A DNA stretch of 64,000 bases, from contig NZ_BAABCA010000001.1 in NCBI RefSeq assembly GCF_039538365.1, positions 496,001 to 560,000 on the forward strand, read 5' to 3'. Both the position numbers and the translations under genes were made by a program. The notes under the pieces were generated by a model. The model saw nothing but the letters and a program-made list of their open reading frames with translations. It searched no databases and was not told where the DNA came from. How positions within the stretch are numbered: position 1 is the stretch's first letter; each line of letters starts with the position of its first letter. Shown piece by piece: positions 8,495 to 16,761 of this stretch. The DNA comes from Postechiella marina (lineage in GTDB: Bacteria; Bacteroidota; Bacteroidia; Flavobacteriales; Flavobacteriaceae).

Positions 8495-10879
8495 TTAAGC
8501 AGTATATTTTTTCTTTCTAATGTAGTTGAAAACAAAACCAAACACTGCGAGCAATACTAGTGGTAATAAGATGTTTATAAGTTGCCATTTTGTTTTTTGA
8601 GAGGCTATTTTACCTTGATCTAAAAAAGCAACAGCAATTTCTTTAGATCGAATGTTTATAAGTCCGCCATCATCTAATAAAAAATTAACGGTATTAAGTA
8701 AAAATTCTTTGTTTCCGTAAGTTTTTCCGGTCCATCTATCAAAGCCAAGTTCTTGTGGTATATTTTTAATTACATCGTTTTTTATAACGTCGCCATCAGC
8801 TATAATTACCATTTTTGTATTCACGCTTTTACTCTTGTTTGTATTAAGTTTAAAAGGTTTTACTCTATTTTTGTAAACCGATGAAAATTCACCTTCTAAT
8901 AAGACTGCAAGCGTTTGGTTTCCTTGGTTAAATTTTTGGGGATTTTGGTCTTGTGTAACCAAATTTAAGCTTATTTGTTTTGGCGTGCCTTCTAGCTTTG
9001 TTAAAGGTGCACTTTGTAATAAAATGGTTTTTTTTATATTGTTTTTAAGTGTATCTATTTGGTTTGCAAAATCAAATTTTACTAAGTTTAAATTATTTAC
9101 AATAGGGTGTTTACTGTTTGATGCTGCAAGTGGCGAATAAGGCCATTTTAAATGCTGAAATTGCGATGCGCTACCTTCGCCCATTGCCAAAGTAATAGGT
9201 GCAGAGTATAAGGTGCTAACTATTACAGGGTTTATTCTGGCACCGTAATTAAAAAAGAAATCGGTTAGGTTTAAATCTCTAGTAATAGCAAAATTACTAC
9301 CAGAGTTATTATAAAGACTATCTTTTTCTATTGTTACAGCGTCTAGAAGCCATAGGCTTTTTCCGCCATTCATGGTAAATTGATCTAGAACAAATTTTTC
9401 GTTTTCAGAGAAAGCTTTTGTTGGTTTAGCAGAAATTAAAAGATCGAAATTATTTAAAGCCTTTAAAATACGTTGCGGATTTTTAGAAACGCTATCTAAG
9501 GGAAAAGGTGCTATAAAGTAATATTCGCCTAATTTTTTAACAAAATCTGCAATGTATTTGTCTTCGAGCTGTTTGTTGCCTTTTAAAATGGCTATTTTTC
9601 GCTTTTTAGGTTGTGTTAGTTTATTAAAACCATCTGCAAAAGCATACTCTAAATGTTGCACAGAATTAGATACTAAATCTTGTTGCGAAGCACCAATTTT
9701 ATTCTTAATTAAAGGTATGGTAATGGTTTGGTTGTTGTAACTTGCTAATGCCCAAGGAAAAATTACTGCTTTAGACGATTTCCCGCTTTCGCTAACACTT
9801 AATTGCATTGGTGTTAATCCGCGCTCGCTTAATTGCTGTATGTTTCGTTCTCTAGTGGTTTCGTTTTCTAGCGGGTCTATAAAGTTAAAAAGTACATTGT
9901 TGTTTTTTGCAGCAAATTCTTCTAATAATTGTTTTGTTTCGCGTTGCAGACGTCTAAACTCTGATGGGAAATCTTCACCTTTTAAAAATACATCTACAAC
10001 TATTGGCGATTCTAAATTTTTAATAATGTTTATTGATGCATTGCTAAGTGTATAGCGTTTATCTTGAGTTAAATCGGCACGCGTAAAAAACGAAAAAGCA
10101 GTAATATTAATAAAAATCAAGAGTATAAATAAGCCAGTAATTTTAATAAAATCGGTTTTTCTTAGTTTTTCGGTTTTAATACCATAAACGGTTAAAACAA
10201 TAAAAAAAGCAGTAGTAGTTATAAAGTAAATAATATCGCGAGTATCTAAAACGCCACGACTCATACTTTTATAATGCGTGCTCATGCCCAATTGTTCTAT
10301 AAATGTACTTGCTACATAATCTGCAATACCTTCAAAACCAATGTAAAACAGAAAACAAAGAAAAACAGCACATATAAAAGACACAATTTGATTTTCTGAT
10401 AGGGTAGAGCAAAACACACCAATAGCAGTGTAACTTGTAACCAAAAACAGCAAACCAAAATAAGAGCCTAAAGTGCTACCCATGTCTAAATTACCAACAG
10501 GATTACCCAATTGGGAAACCGTATAAACGTAAATTAAGGTTGGTAAAAGAGCAATTAAAATAAGTACAAATGCGCCTAAATATTTACCCAAAACAATATG
10601 TAAATAAGAAATGGGCTTGGTTAATAGCAACTCTAAAGTACCTTGTTTTTTCTCATCAGAGAAACTGCGCATAGTTACCGCTGGAATTAAAAATATTAAA
10701 ACCCAAGGCGCTAGTAAAAAGAAAGACGATAAATCTGCAAAGCCAAAATCTAGAATATTAAATTCGCCTTTAAATACCCATAAAAACAGACCGTTTAGTA
10801 GTAAAAAAATAGCAATAACTAAATACCCTATTGGTGATGCAAAAAACGAGTTTATTTCTTTTTTTAGTATAGCGAACAT
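8495..10879 (-). CDS. gldFG: GldF-GldG fusion, gliding motility ABC transporter permease and auxiliary subunit
   Basis: A 794-residue inner-membrane protein. Residues 1 to about 240 are an ABC-2 type permease with six hydrophobic segments (GldF): FFASPIGYLVIAIFLLLNG and RSFSDEKKQGTLELLLTKP. From about 245 to the end it is GldG: a TM segment, then RADLTQDKRYTLS, a long periplasmic region, and a last TM at about 765-787. In Flavobacterium johnsoniae these are two proteins that act with the ATPase GldA in gliding. Here one uninterrupted frame joins them at KTEKLRKTDFIKITG, with no stop and no Met nearby to restart. The ATPase gene is not in the window. The gene lies in a run with two upstream genes and dnaN. 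Confidence 0.9.
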   Translation of the reverse strand: MFAILKKEINSFFASPIGYLVIAIFLLLNGLFLWVFKGEFNILDFGFADLSSFFLLAPWVLIFLIPAVTMRSFSDEKKQGTLELLLTKPISYLHIVLGKYLGAFVLILIALLPTLIYVYTVSQLGNPVGNLDMGSTLGSYFGLLFLVTSYTAIGVFCSTLSENQIVSFICAVFLCFLFYIGFEGIADYVASTFIEQLGMSTHYKSMSRGVLDTRDIIYFITTTAFFIVLTVYGIKTEKLRKTDFIKITGLFILLIFINITAFSFFTRADLTQDKRYTLSNASINIIKNLESPIVVDVFLKGEDFPSEFRRLQRETKQLLEEFAAKNNNVLFNFIDPLENETTRERNIQQLSERGLTPMQLSVSESGKSSKAVIFPWALASYNNQTITIPLIKNKIGASQQDLVSNSVQHLEYAFADGFNKLTQPKKRKIAILKGNKQLEDKYIADFVKKLGEYYFIAPFPLDSVSKNPQRILKALNNFDLLISAKPTKAFSENEKFVLDQFTMNGGKSLWLLDAVTIEKDSLYNNSGSNFAITRDLNLTDFFFNYGARINPVIVSTLYSAPITLAMGEGSASQFQHLKWPYSPLAASNSKHPIVNNLNLVKFDFANQIDTLKNNIKKTILLQSAPLTKLEGTPKQISLNLVTQDQNPQKFNQGNQTLAVLLEGEFSSVYKNRVKPFKLNTNKSKSVNTKMVIIADGDVIKNDVIKNIPQELGFDRWTGKTYGNKEFLLNTVNFLLDDGGLINIRSKEIAVAFLDQGKIASQKTKWQLINILLPLVLLAVFGFVFNYIRKKKYTA

Positions 10880-10886
10880 CTACTTT

Positions 10887-10911
10887 TGTTAATTGTTAAT
10901 TGTTAATTGTT
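10887..10911. repeat. Heptamer tandem repeat (TGTTAAT) x3.5 before gldF-gldG
   Basis: Three full TGTTAAT units plus TGTT lie 8-32 bases upstream of the gldF-gldG ATG at 10879, read on the minus strand as ATTAACA units. The repeat occupies the ribosome-binding region. Slippage would change leader spacing rather than reading frame. Confidence 0.8.
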
Positions 10912-10945
10912 GTTGGTTACTTGTTTTTTGTTTATTTCGTAATTG

Positions 10946-11242
10946 TTAGTTAAGAGATTCTAATTTATTAACACTCCAAGCTTCGGGTTTAGCATTAAAA
11001 AGCACTTTTGTTTTACTCCAAATACCTTTAAATAAATCAGAGTTTCTGTAATTATTTAAATCGACTTCAGAGTTCCAATAGCTATAAGTAAAAAAAACAT
11101 TAGTATTGTTTTTATCTCTATATAATTCTAAAAACTGGCAACCTTCAAAATGTCTAATTTTAAGTTTGTTTAATTCAAAATTGTCTAGAAATTCATCTAT
11201 ATGTTTTTCAAAAAAACTCAATTTAACAATTCGTACTAGCAT
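10946..11242 (-). CDS. Antibiotic biosynthesis monooxygenase (ABM)-like dimeric alpha-beta barrel protein
   Basis: A 98-residue protein with the length and pattern of ABM-domain proteins: an opening strand MLVRIVKLSF, a helix with EFLDNFELNKLKIRHFEGC, a strand with FLELYRDKNN, and FFTYSYWNSEVDLNNYRNSDLF, the YW-containing motif typical of the family. Such proteins form ferredoxin-like dimers; some are quinol or heme monooxygenases and many have no known substrate. It sits between the SAM hydroxide adenosyltransferase gene and gldF-gldG with gaps of about 60 bases, probably in one transcript. Confidence 0.8.
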   Translation of the reverse strand: MLVRIVKLSFFEKHIDEFLDNFELNKLKIRHFEGCQFLELYRDKNNTNVFFTYSYWNSEVDLNNYRNSDLFKGIWSKTKVLFNAKPEAWSVNKLESLN

Positions 11243-11304
11243 TTTAATTTTTTGTTTTAATTGGTAAAATAATATACAATTTCAATTTAAAATCACATCA
11301 GTTT

Positions 11305-12162
11305 TTAGTTATTTATAGTGCGAATAGGTGGTGTAATAAAGTTTACGGTTATAGTATTCATTACACTTAAACCAAGCAGGGTAGACGCGCTACCAATTGT
11401 TGCAGGGTTACTTTTATACACAGCAATTTCTAAAAAACCACCAGAATTAAAAACCACTAGTTTTTTACCACCAGCATGGCGTTTATCTTCTGGTATTTCA
11501 AAATTAACAATGTCGCTATATTTAGAGTAAATGGTTTTAAACTTGTAGTTTCTGGCAGATATTTCGAACTCGCGCCCTTTTTGTATCGTTTCAAAAAAAT
11601 GACGTTTTATATTAGTAACTACATTACCATAATTATCAATGTAAATAACACTACCAATAATTTGGGTTTTATCGTCGTTTACATACGGTGCAATATTTTT
11701 TATAGGCTTAATATCTTTAATGGTTTTACCTATAACTTCTAGAGTGCCACCACGTGCAATATGGCAAGATACTTTAACAAAAACATCTAATACTGGAAAA
11801 CTGGTTTGAATTTTGTCGTGTATATTAATTTCTACAATTTTCTCTGGTGCTATTTCTGCACAAATCATGCTCATAATACCATTATTGGCACAAATAAAAA
11901 AATGATCGTCTAGCTTTATAGCAATATGTTTGTTCTCTGTATTTAATTCAGAATCTATACCAATAATATGTATGGTTCCTTTTGGAAAACTGCTGTAAGC
12001 GTTTTGAATAATATATGCAGCTTCTGGAATATTAAAGGGAGATACAGAATGCGAGATATCAACAATTCTTACATCAGGGAGTTCACTATAAATAGCTCCT
12101 TTTGTTGCGCCAGCAAAGTAATCTTTTTCACCAAAATCGGTAGTTAATGTAATAATCGCCAT
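11305..12162 (-). CDS. SAM hydroxide adenosyltransferase (DUF62 family)
   Basis: A 285-residue cytoplasmic enzyme of the DUF62/fluorinase-like family, which uses water or hydroxide to split S-adenosylmethionine to adenosine and methionine. Visible family motifs are TLTTDFGEKDYF at the N-terminus, VDISHSVSPF, the Asp-containing GIDSEL, and the C-terminal domain stretch VIYIDNYGNVVTNI. Start choice: a TTG at 12168 is in frame two codons upstream, but the ATG at 12162 gives the usual MAIITLTTDFG start. It heads a minus-strand run through the ABM-like gene, gldF-gldG and dnaN, and is divergent from phoH. Confidence 0.92.
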   Translation of the reverse strand: MAIITLTTDFGEKDYFAGATKGAIYSELPDVRIVDISHSVSPFNIPEAAYIIQNAYSSFPKGTIHIIGIDSELNTENKHIAIKLDDHFFICANNGIMSMICAEIAPEKIVEINIHDKIQTSFPVLDVFVKVSCHIARGGTLEVIGKTIKDIKPIKNIAPYVNDDKTQIIGSVIYIDNYGNVVTNIKRHFFETIQKGREFEISARNYKFKTIYSKYSDIVNFEIPEDKRHAGGKKLVVFNSGGFLEIAVYKSNPATIGSASTLLGLSVMNTITVNFITPPIRTINN

Positions 12163-12197
12163 TGGCAAAATTGTTGATATGTTTTTAATGTTTGGTC

Positions 12198-12221
12198 ACT
12201 CAAAATTATGTATTTTTGAGT
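12198..12221. promoter_or_regulatory. Inverted repeat in the divergent region between the SAM hydrolase-type gene and phoH
   Basis: ACTCAAAA (12198-12205) and TTTTGAGT (12214-12221) form a perfect 8-base inverted repeat around 8 bases, between the predicted -7 box and the start codon of the minus-strand gene. It could be an operator or a leader hairpin. Confidence 0.35.
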
Positions 12222-12238
12222 TTTACGAATATAGATTA

Positions 12239-12246
12239 CAAATCTA
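12239..12246 (-). promoter_or_regulatory. Bacteroidota -7 box for the SAM hydroxide adenosyltransferase operon
   Basis: TAGATTTG on the minus strand matches TAnnTTTG and lies about 77 bases upstream of the ATG at 12162, so the leader would be about 70 bases long. No clear -33 element is seen. Confidence 0.35.
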
Positions 12247-12315
12247 ATAAATCATTTTATCTCTGTAAATTTATTTTAGATTAAAGATTAATTTTATAAA
12301 CCTAAAACCACGCCT

Positions 12316-13269
12316 TTGAACGAAATCATCATTCAACTTGAAGAAATTTCTCCAAAAGAGTTTTTTGGAGCACAAAATGTAAACATAGAACTTCTTAAAA
12401 AATACTTTCCAAAGCTAAAAATTGTAGCAAGAGGCAACGAAATAAAAGCCTTTGGAGACGAAGAACTACTCGAAGAGTTCGATAGGCGAATAACCATGCT
12501 ATTAAAGCACTTTGCAAAATACAATAAGTTAGACGAGAACGCTATCGAGCGCGTTTTAACAAGTCAAAGTAGCGAAGATTATAAAACATCCTCTAAAAGT
12601 GGCGAAGTAATAGTACATGGCGTAGGCGGTAAATTAATAAAAGCGCAAACAGCAAACCAACGTAAAATGGTAGAGCTTATGCATAAAAACGATATGGTTT
12701 TTGCCATAGGCCCTGCAGGAACAGGTAAAACCTATACAGGTGTAGCATTGGCAGTTCAAGCCTTAAAAAATAAAGAAGTAAAGCGTATTATTTTAACAAG
12801 ACCAGCGGTAGAGGCAGGTGAGAATTTAGGATTCTTACCAGGCGATTTACAAGAAAAACTAGACCCGTACATGCAACCTTTATACGACGCATTACGTGAT
12901 ATGATTGCCCCAGAAAAATTAGCACATTACATAGAGAAAGGTACTATACAAATAGCACCATTAGCCTTTATGCGTGGGCGTACGCTAGATAATGCCTTTG
13001 TAATTTTAGACGAAGGGCAAAACACCACCCATGCCCAAATGAAAATGTTTTTAACACGTATGGGCAAAAACGCTAAATTTTTATTAACAGGAGATCCTGG
13101 GCAAATAGATTTACCACGACGTACCATTTCTGGATTAAAAGAAGCCCTTTTAATACTTAAAAACGTAGAAGGTGTAGGTATGATATTTCTAGACGATAAA
13201 GATGTAATACGCCATAAATTGGTTAAAAAGGTAATAGAAGCCTACAAAGCCATAGAAAACAACGATTAA
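12316..13269 (+). CDS. phoH: PhoH-like ATPase
   Basis: A 317-residue cytoplasmic P-loop ATPase of the PhoH/YbeZ family, linked in other bacteria to RNA metabolism and ribosome maturation. Walker A is IGPAGTGKTY at 131-140 and Walker B is AFVILDEGQN, followed by sensor-like LTGDPGQIDLP. The N-terminal 110 residues (ISPKEFFGAQNVNIELLKKYFP) form the usual PhoH extension. It starts with TTG: the first in-frame ATG lies about 60 codons later, inside the conserved region, so the TTG at 12316 is the best start. It is divergent from the SAM hydroxide adenosyltransferase gene and is followed by purC. Confidence 0.95.
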   Translation: MNEIIIQLEEISPKEFFGAQNVNIELLKKYFPKLKIVARGNEIKAFGDEELLEEFDRRITMLLKHFAKYNKLDENAIERVLTSQSSEDYKTSSKSGEVIVHGVGGKLIKAQTANQRKMVELMHKNDMVFAIGPAGTGKTYTGVALAVQALKNKEVKRIILTRPAVEAGENLGFLPGDLQEKLDPYMQPLYDALRDMIAPEKLAHYIEKGTIQIAPLAFMRGRTLDNAFVILDEGQNTTHAQMKMFLTRMGKNAKFLLTGDPGQIDLPRRTISGLKEALLILKNVEGVGMIFLDDKDVIRHKLVKKVIEAYKAIENND

Positions 13270-13327
13270 TTTAAGTTATAAAAAACAATAAAAATAATTA
13301 GAAGCTATTTCCAGCTTTCGGCAGTCG

Positions 13328-13363
13328 CTTTTTTGTGTTGCATAAGTGCAACAACACAAAAAG
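13328..13363 (+). repeat. Hairpin element in the phoH-purC intergenic region
   Basis: CTTTTTTGTGTTG (13328-13340) faces CAACACAAAAAG (13352-13363). Within it a second register gives TGTTGCA-TAAG-TGCAACA (13336-13353), a perfect 7-base stem with a 4-base loop. The two pairings exclude each other. It lies about 70-110 bases before the purC start. It could be a dispersed intergenic palindrome or a leader structure, and its arms are AT-rich enough to act as a weak terminator for phoH. Confidence 0.5.
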
Positions 13364-13435
13364 AGCTTCAACAAAGCCTCAATCTGGGCTAGGGCATAGT
13401 AACTAAAAATAAGCTAAGAGCCAAAAGCAATTAAA

Positions 13436-14383
13436 ATGAGTAACACAATAATAGACACTAATTTCAATTTTCCAGGACAAAAAAGCCTATACAAAGGAAA
13501 AGTAAGAGCAGTTTATAACATTAACGACGAAGCGTTGGTTATGGTAGCAACAGACAGGCTATCGGCCTTCGATGTTGTTATGCCAAAAGGAATACCATAC
13601 AAAGGGCAAATACTAAACCAAATAGCCACAAAAATGATGGCTGCAACACAAGATATAGTACCAAATTGGTTAACAGCAACACCAGACCCAAATGTAGCAG
13701 TAGGCCACTTATGCGAACCCTTTAAAGTAGAAATGGTAATTCGTGGTTATATGTCTGGGCATGCAGCACGCGAGTACAAAGCAGGAAAACGTATGCTTTG
13801 TGGTGTACCTATGCCAGAAGGAATGAAAGAAAACGATAAGTTTCCAAGTCCTATTATTACACCAGCTACAAAAGCAGAAATGGGAGATCACGACGAAGAT
13901 ATTTCTCGCGAAGATATTTTGGCAAAAGGTATTGTAAGCGAAGCAGATTATATTATTTTAGAAGATTATACTCGCAAATTATTTAAACGCGGAACAGAAA
14001 TAGCTGCTTCTCGTGGTTTAATTTTAGTCGATACCAAATACGAATTTGGTAAAACTAAAGACGGTAAAATTGTTTTAATAGACGAAATACACACACCAGA
14101 CTCTTCTCGTTATTTTTATGCCAATGGTTATCAAGAGCGTCAAAATAAAGGAGAAGCCCAAAAGCAGTTGTCTAAAGAGTTTGTACGACAATGGTTAATA
14201 GCAAACAATTTTCAAGGCTTAGAAGGGCAAACGGTACCGCACATGAGCGACGAGTATATTACATCTGTAAGCGAGCGCTATATAGAACTTTACGAAAACA
14301 TAACTGGAGAAACTTTTGTAAAAGCAGACGTTTCTAACATACAAGACCGTATAGAAAAAAATGTAGTTGCTTATTTAAAGTAG
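13436..14383 (+). CDS. purC: Phosphoribosylaminoimidazole-succinocarboxamide synthase (SAICAR synthase)
   Basis: A 315-residue enzyme of de novo purine synthesis that joins CAIR and aspartate using ATP. It is the long form of the family (about 300 residues rather than about 240). Visible motifs are the YKGKVRAVY ATP-binding loop near 19-27, ATDRLSAFDVVMP near 38-50, the central RGYMSGHAAREYKAGKR, and IDEIHTPDSSRYFYANGY. The gene is preceded by a hairpin element and followed by a strong terminator, so it may be a single-gene unit. Confidence 0.97.
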   Translation: MSNTIIDTNFNFPGQKSLYKGKVRAVYNINDEALVMVATDRLSAFDVVMPKGIPYKGQILNQIATKMMAATQDIVPNWLTATPDPNVAVGHLCEPFKVEMVIRGYMSGHAAREYKAGKRMLCGVPMPEGMKENDKFPSPIITPATKAEMGDHDEDISREDILAKGIVSEADYIILEDYTRKLFKRGTEIAASRGLILVDTKYEFGKTKDGKIVLIDEIHTPDSSRYFYANGYQERQNKGEAQKQLSKEFVRQWLIANNFQGLEGQTVPHMSDEYITSVSERYIELYENITGETFVKADVSNIQDRIEKNVVAYLK

Positions 14384-14400
14384 CAATTGCATTATTTAAT

Positions 14401-14441
14401 AAAAACCAAAAGACCTTGCATTTGCAAGGTCTTTTGGTTTT
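14401..14441 (+). terminator. Strong rho-independent terminator after purC
   Basis: A near-perfect stem with arms of about 19 bases (AAAACCAAAAGACCTTGCA and its complement) around two bases, ending in a T-rich run. The flanking A- and T-runs could allow function in both directions. Its core AAGACCTTGC recurs in terminators at 16.7 and 17.97 kb. Confidence 0.9.
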
Positions 14442-14572
14442 ATAAATTCTTATATTTTTTAAAATTAGGCTTAACACTTATTTTTTATTCGGGTTTATAA
14501 ACTTTTACTGCAGAATAATTTTTGGTTAAGTTCTAAATAGAGATGTTATTTTAAATGTGGGTAAACGTTTTT

Positions 14573-15040
14573 TTAAGGCTCAAGTATTTTTGTAATTAAC
14601 GCTTTATATTTTTGAATATCTTTTTCAATTTTTTTTTGTAATACAACCCATAAAACTAAGCCTAATGCAAAGACCGTTCCTCCAAGAAAATACATAGAAG
14701 GGTTTATGCTTATTCCAGAAATTATGGCAGCAAGAAAACCTAAACCTAAAATAATATGAGTAAATATTATAAATTTTATTAAAAAGTGTTGATTAAAAGT
14801 AATTTCTACATCGGTACTATTTTCGGTATCATTTTTAAACAATTCACCATTAACAATAGTCCAATTTTGGAATACGATATACCATGGATAAAGAATTCTT
14901 TTTCGCATTTTAAACGTTAGTAAATTATCTTTTGTACTATTCGTATTAAAAACAAATCCGCCAATAGCGCTAAGCTCCAATTCTAATTTCTTACTAACCT
15001 CTTTAGGGATGTTTTTTAATTTAAAACTCCATGTTTTCAT
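14573..15040 (-). CDS. Membrane protein of unknown function, two TM segments
   Basis: A 155-residue protein. The first 90 residues are polar with mixed beta character (MKTWSFKLKNIPKEVSKKLE, FNQHFLIKF). They are followed by two hydrophobic segments (about 90-109 and 115-135) and a basic, helical tail (KKIEKDIQKYKALITKI). I recognise no family. It has its own intergenic space on both sides, and no partner is suggested by context. Confidence 0.7.
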   Translation of the reverse strand: MKTWSFKLKNIPKEVSKKLELELSAIGGFVFNTNSTKDNLLTFKMRKRILYPWYIVFQNWTIVNGELFKNDTENSTDVEITFNQHFLIKFIIFTHIILGLGFLAAIISGISINPSMYFLGGTVFALGLVLWVVLQKKIEKDIQKYKALITKILEP

Positions 15041-15136
15041 ATTATAGTGTTTTTTATGTTTGCCATTGGTATAGTGAAAGATACGAAAATTAATGCTTTA
15101 AATAAATTTAGCTATTTGTTTTATTTAAGCGAAAAT

Positions 15137-15586
15137 TTATTTTTTGATGTATACATTTGGATTATGTTTTTCCATGTAAAATTCTGGGTGTGGCAATGCA
15201 TTAAAACCAAATTTTTTATAAAGCCATTCAGCTGTATCTGTCAATAAAATCCATCTTCTTAATCCTTGAAGGTTTGGGTGTATCATTATTTCATTAATTA
15301 ACCATTTACTTAACCCATTTCCTCTATGATCTTTTAATATATATACATCTCCTAAATATGCAATAGTTGAATAATCAGAAATTATTCTAGCAAAACCAAT
15401 TTGCTTGTTTTCGTAATAAAGCCCAAAATTTAAAGAGTTTTCTATTGATGTTTTTAAAGTATTGATTGGAATTCCGTTAGCCCAATCAGTTTCGTTTGCA
15501 AGAAATTTGTGAATGCTTAAAACATCTAACCTACTCTTGTCTGTTGAAATAGTATACTTATTTCTATGTGTTTCTCTAATTTCCAA
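15137..15586 (-). CDS. GNAT-family N-acetyltransferase
   Basis: A GNAT acetyltransferase that would move acetyl from acetyl-CoA to an unknown amine. The acetyl-CoA loop is visible as DHRGNGLSKWL, preceded by the strand YLGDVYI and followed by LLTDTAEWLYKKFGF, the typical C-terminal Tyr-containing motif. Start choice: the open frame reaches an upstream start at 15712, but its first 42 residues are a hydrophobic stretch foreign to GNAT proteins. The TTG at 15586 gives LEIRETHRNKY as the first residues and a normal size of 149 residues, so I favour it. If the upstream start is real, the protein would carry an N-terminal membrane anchor. Confidence 0.8.
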   Translation of the reverse strand: MEIRETHRNKYTISTDKSRLDVLSIHKFLANETDWANGIPINTLKTSIENSLNFGLYYENKQIGFARIISDYSTIAYLGDVYILKDHRGNGLSKWLINEIMIHPNLQGLRRWILLTDTAEWLYKKFGFNALPHPEFYMEKHNPNVYIKK

Positions 15587-15922
15587 TTTAGTTTTTTTTA
15601 TTAATGCTAAAAGTAGATTTAAGAAATATAGGATATTGCGTAAACCTAACCCTAAAATTATAACTAAATCAAATATAATATTTTGTTTTTTGTTAAACTT
15701 TAAAAACGTCAAATTTATGATTGGCAGACTTTGTTGTTTAAAATGTATAACACCTCTAGCTTAATCACAATTTGCAAACTAGCATTAATCAATTTTATAA
15801 ATAAAAAGTAGAAATGTATCACTTGTAAAGGCGTATAAGGTGTAAATAATTATTCACGCAGAACTTGAGTCATCAAATAAAATAACTTTTCTTATTTTTA
15901 AGAAATTTTAAAAGACACACGA

Positions 15923-16672
15923 ATGAATGTTCTAGGAATAGATATTGGAGGTACAGGAATGAAAGGCGCGCTAGTAAACGCCATTACTGGCGAAATGATA
16001 ACTAAGCGGTTTAGAATACCAACACCAAAATCTAGAAAGCCAGAAGAAATGGCAAAAGTTTTTAAGAAAATTGTAGAGCATTTTGAGTATAATGGACCTG
16101 TAGGTGTTGGTTTTCCTACCATTATAAAGCATGGAGTTTGTATGGCTACGGGTAATTTACATAAAGATTGGTTGGGTGTAAATGCTAAAGCGCTTTTCTC
16201 TGATGCTTGCAAATTGCCTGTTACTGTTATTAACGATGCCGATGCTGCTGGTTATGCGGTTATGAATTATGGTATTGGTAAAGGTAAACAAGGCTTGGTA
16301 ATGATGCTTACCATAGGCACTGGATTGGGTAGCGGTGCATTTTTTAATGGGGAGTTGCTTCCTAATTTTGAGTTGGGACAAATACCATATAAAAAATATA
16401 AAAAAATAGAGGAGTATGCCTCTAATTCTGCTAAAGAAAGAGACGGATTAAGCTATAAAGATTGGGGTAAACGTTTTAATAAATTTTTAGAATTGGTAGA
16501 AATAATTACTTGTCCAGATTTAATTATTCTTGGTGGTGGTAGCTCTAAAGATTTTGAGGCTTACAAGAAACAAATTAAAATAAAAACGCCTGTTTTACCA
16601 GCAGAACTTGGTAATCATGCAGGAATTATAGGCGCTGCAGCTGCTGCATTGCATGAAGCTCCTAAAGATTAA
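15923..16672 (+). CDS. ppgK: Polyphosphate glucokinase (ROK family)
   Basis: A 249-residue cytoplasmic sugar kinase. The N-terminal phosphate loop is LGIDIGGTGMKGALV (residues 4-18), a glucose-binding NDADAAGYAVMNYG follows near 105, and the adenosine/phosphate motif LTIGTGLGSG is near 133. The length and the ELGQIPYKKYKKIEEYAS stretch fit polyphosphate-dependent glucokinases (PPGK) of the ROK family rather than ATP-only glucokinases. Use of polyphosphate is inferred from family similarity. A terminator follows, and the next gene is convergent. Confidence 0.88.
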   Translation: MNVLGIDIGGTGMKGALVNAITGEMITKRFRIPTPKSRKPEEMAKVFKKIVEHFEYNGPVGVGFPTIIKHGVCMATGNLHKDWLGVNAKALFSDACKLPVTVINDADAAGYAVMNYGIGKGKQGLVMMLTIGTGLGSGAFFNGELLPNFELGQIPYKKYKKIEEYASNSAKERDGLSYKDWGKRFNKFLELVEIITCPDLIILGGGSSKDFEAYKKQIKIKTPVLPAELGNHAGIIGAAAAALHEAPKD

Positions 16673-16718
16673 AACTAAATAAAAAAACTAAAACTAAATA
16701 GTTTAGTCTTAAAAATAT

Positions 16719-16748
16719 AAAAGACCTTGTTTAGAAGGTCTTTTTTTT
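16719..16748 (+). terminator. Rho-independent terminator after the glucokinase gene
   Basis: AAAGACCTT (16720-16728) pairs with AAGGTCTTT (16735-16743) around a six-base loop and runs into eight Ts. It lies between convergent genes. Confidence 0.85.
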
Positions 16749-16761
16749 GAAATGTAATATT

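Noticed and set aside
15587..15712. Hydrophobic N-terminal extension of the GNAT acetyltransferase
   Set aside because: GNAT proteins start near the residue encoded at 15586. The extension is AT-rich, hydrophobic and not conserved in the family as I know it. It remains possible that it is a real membrane anchor.
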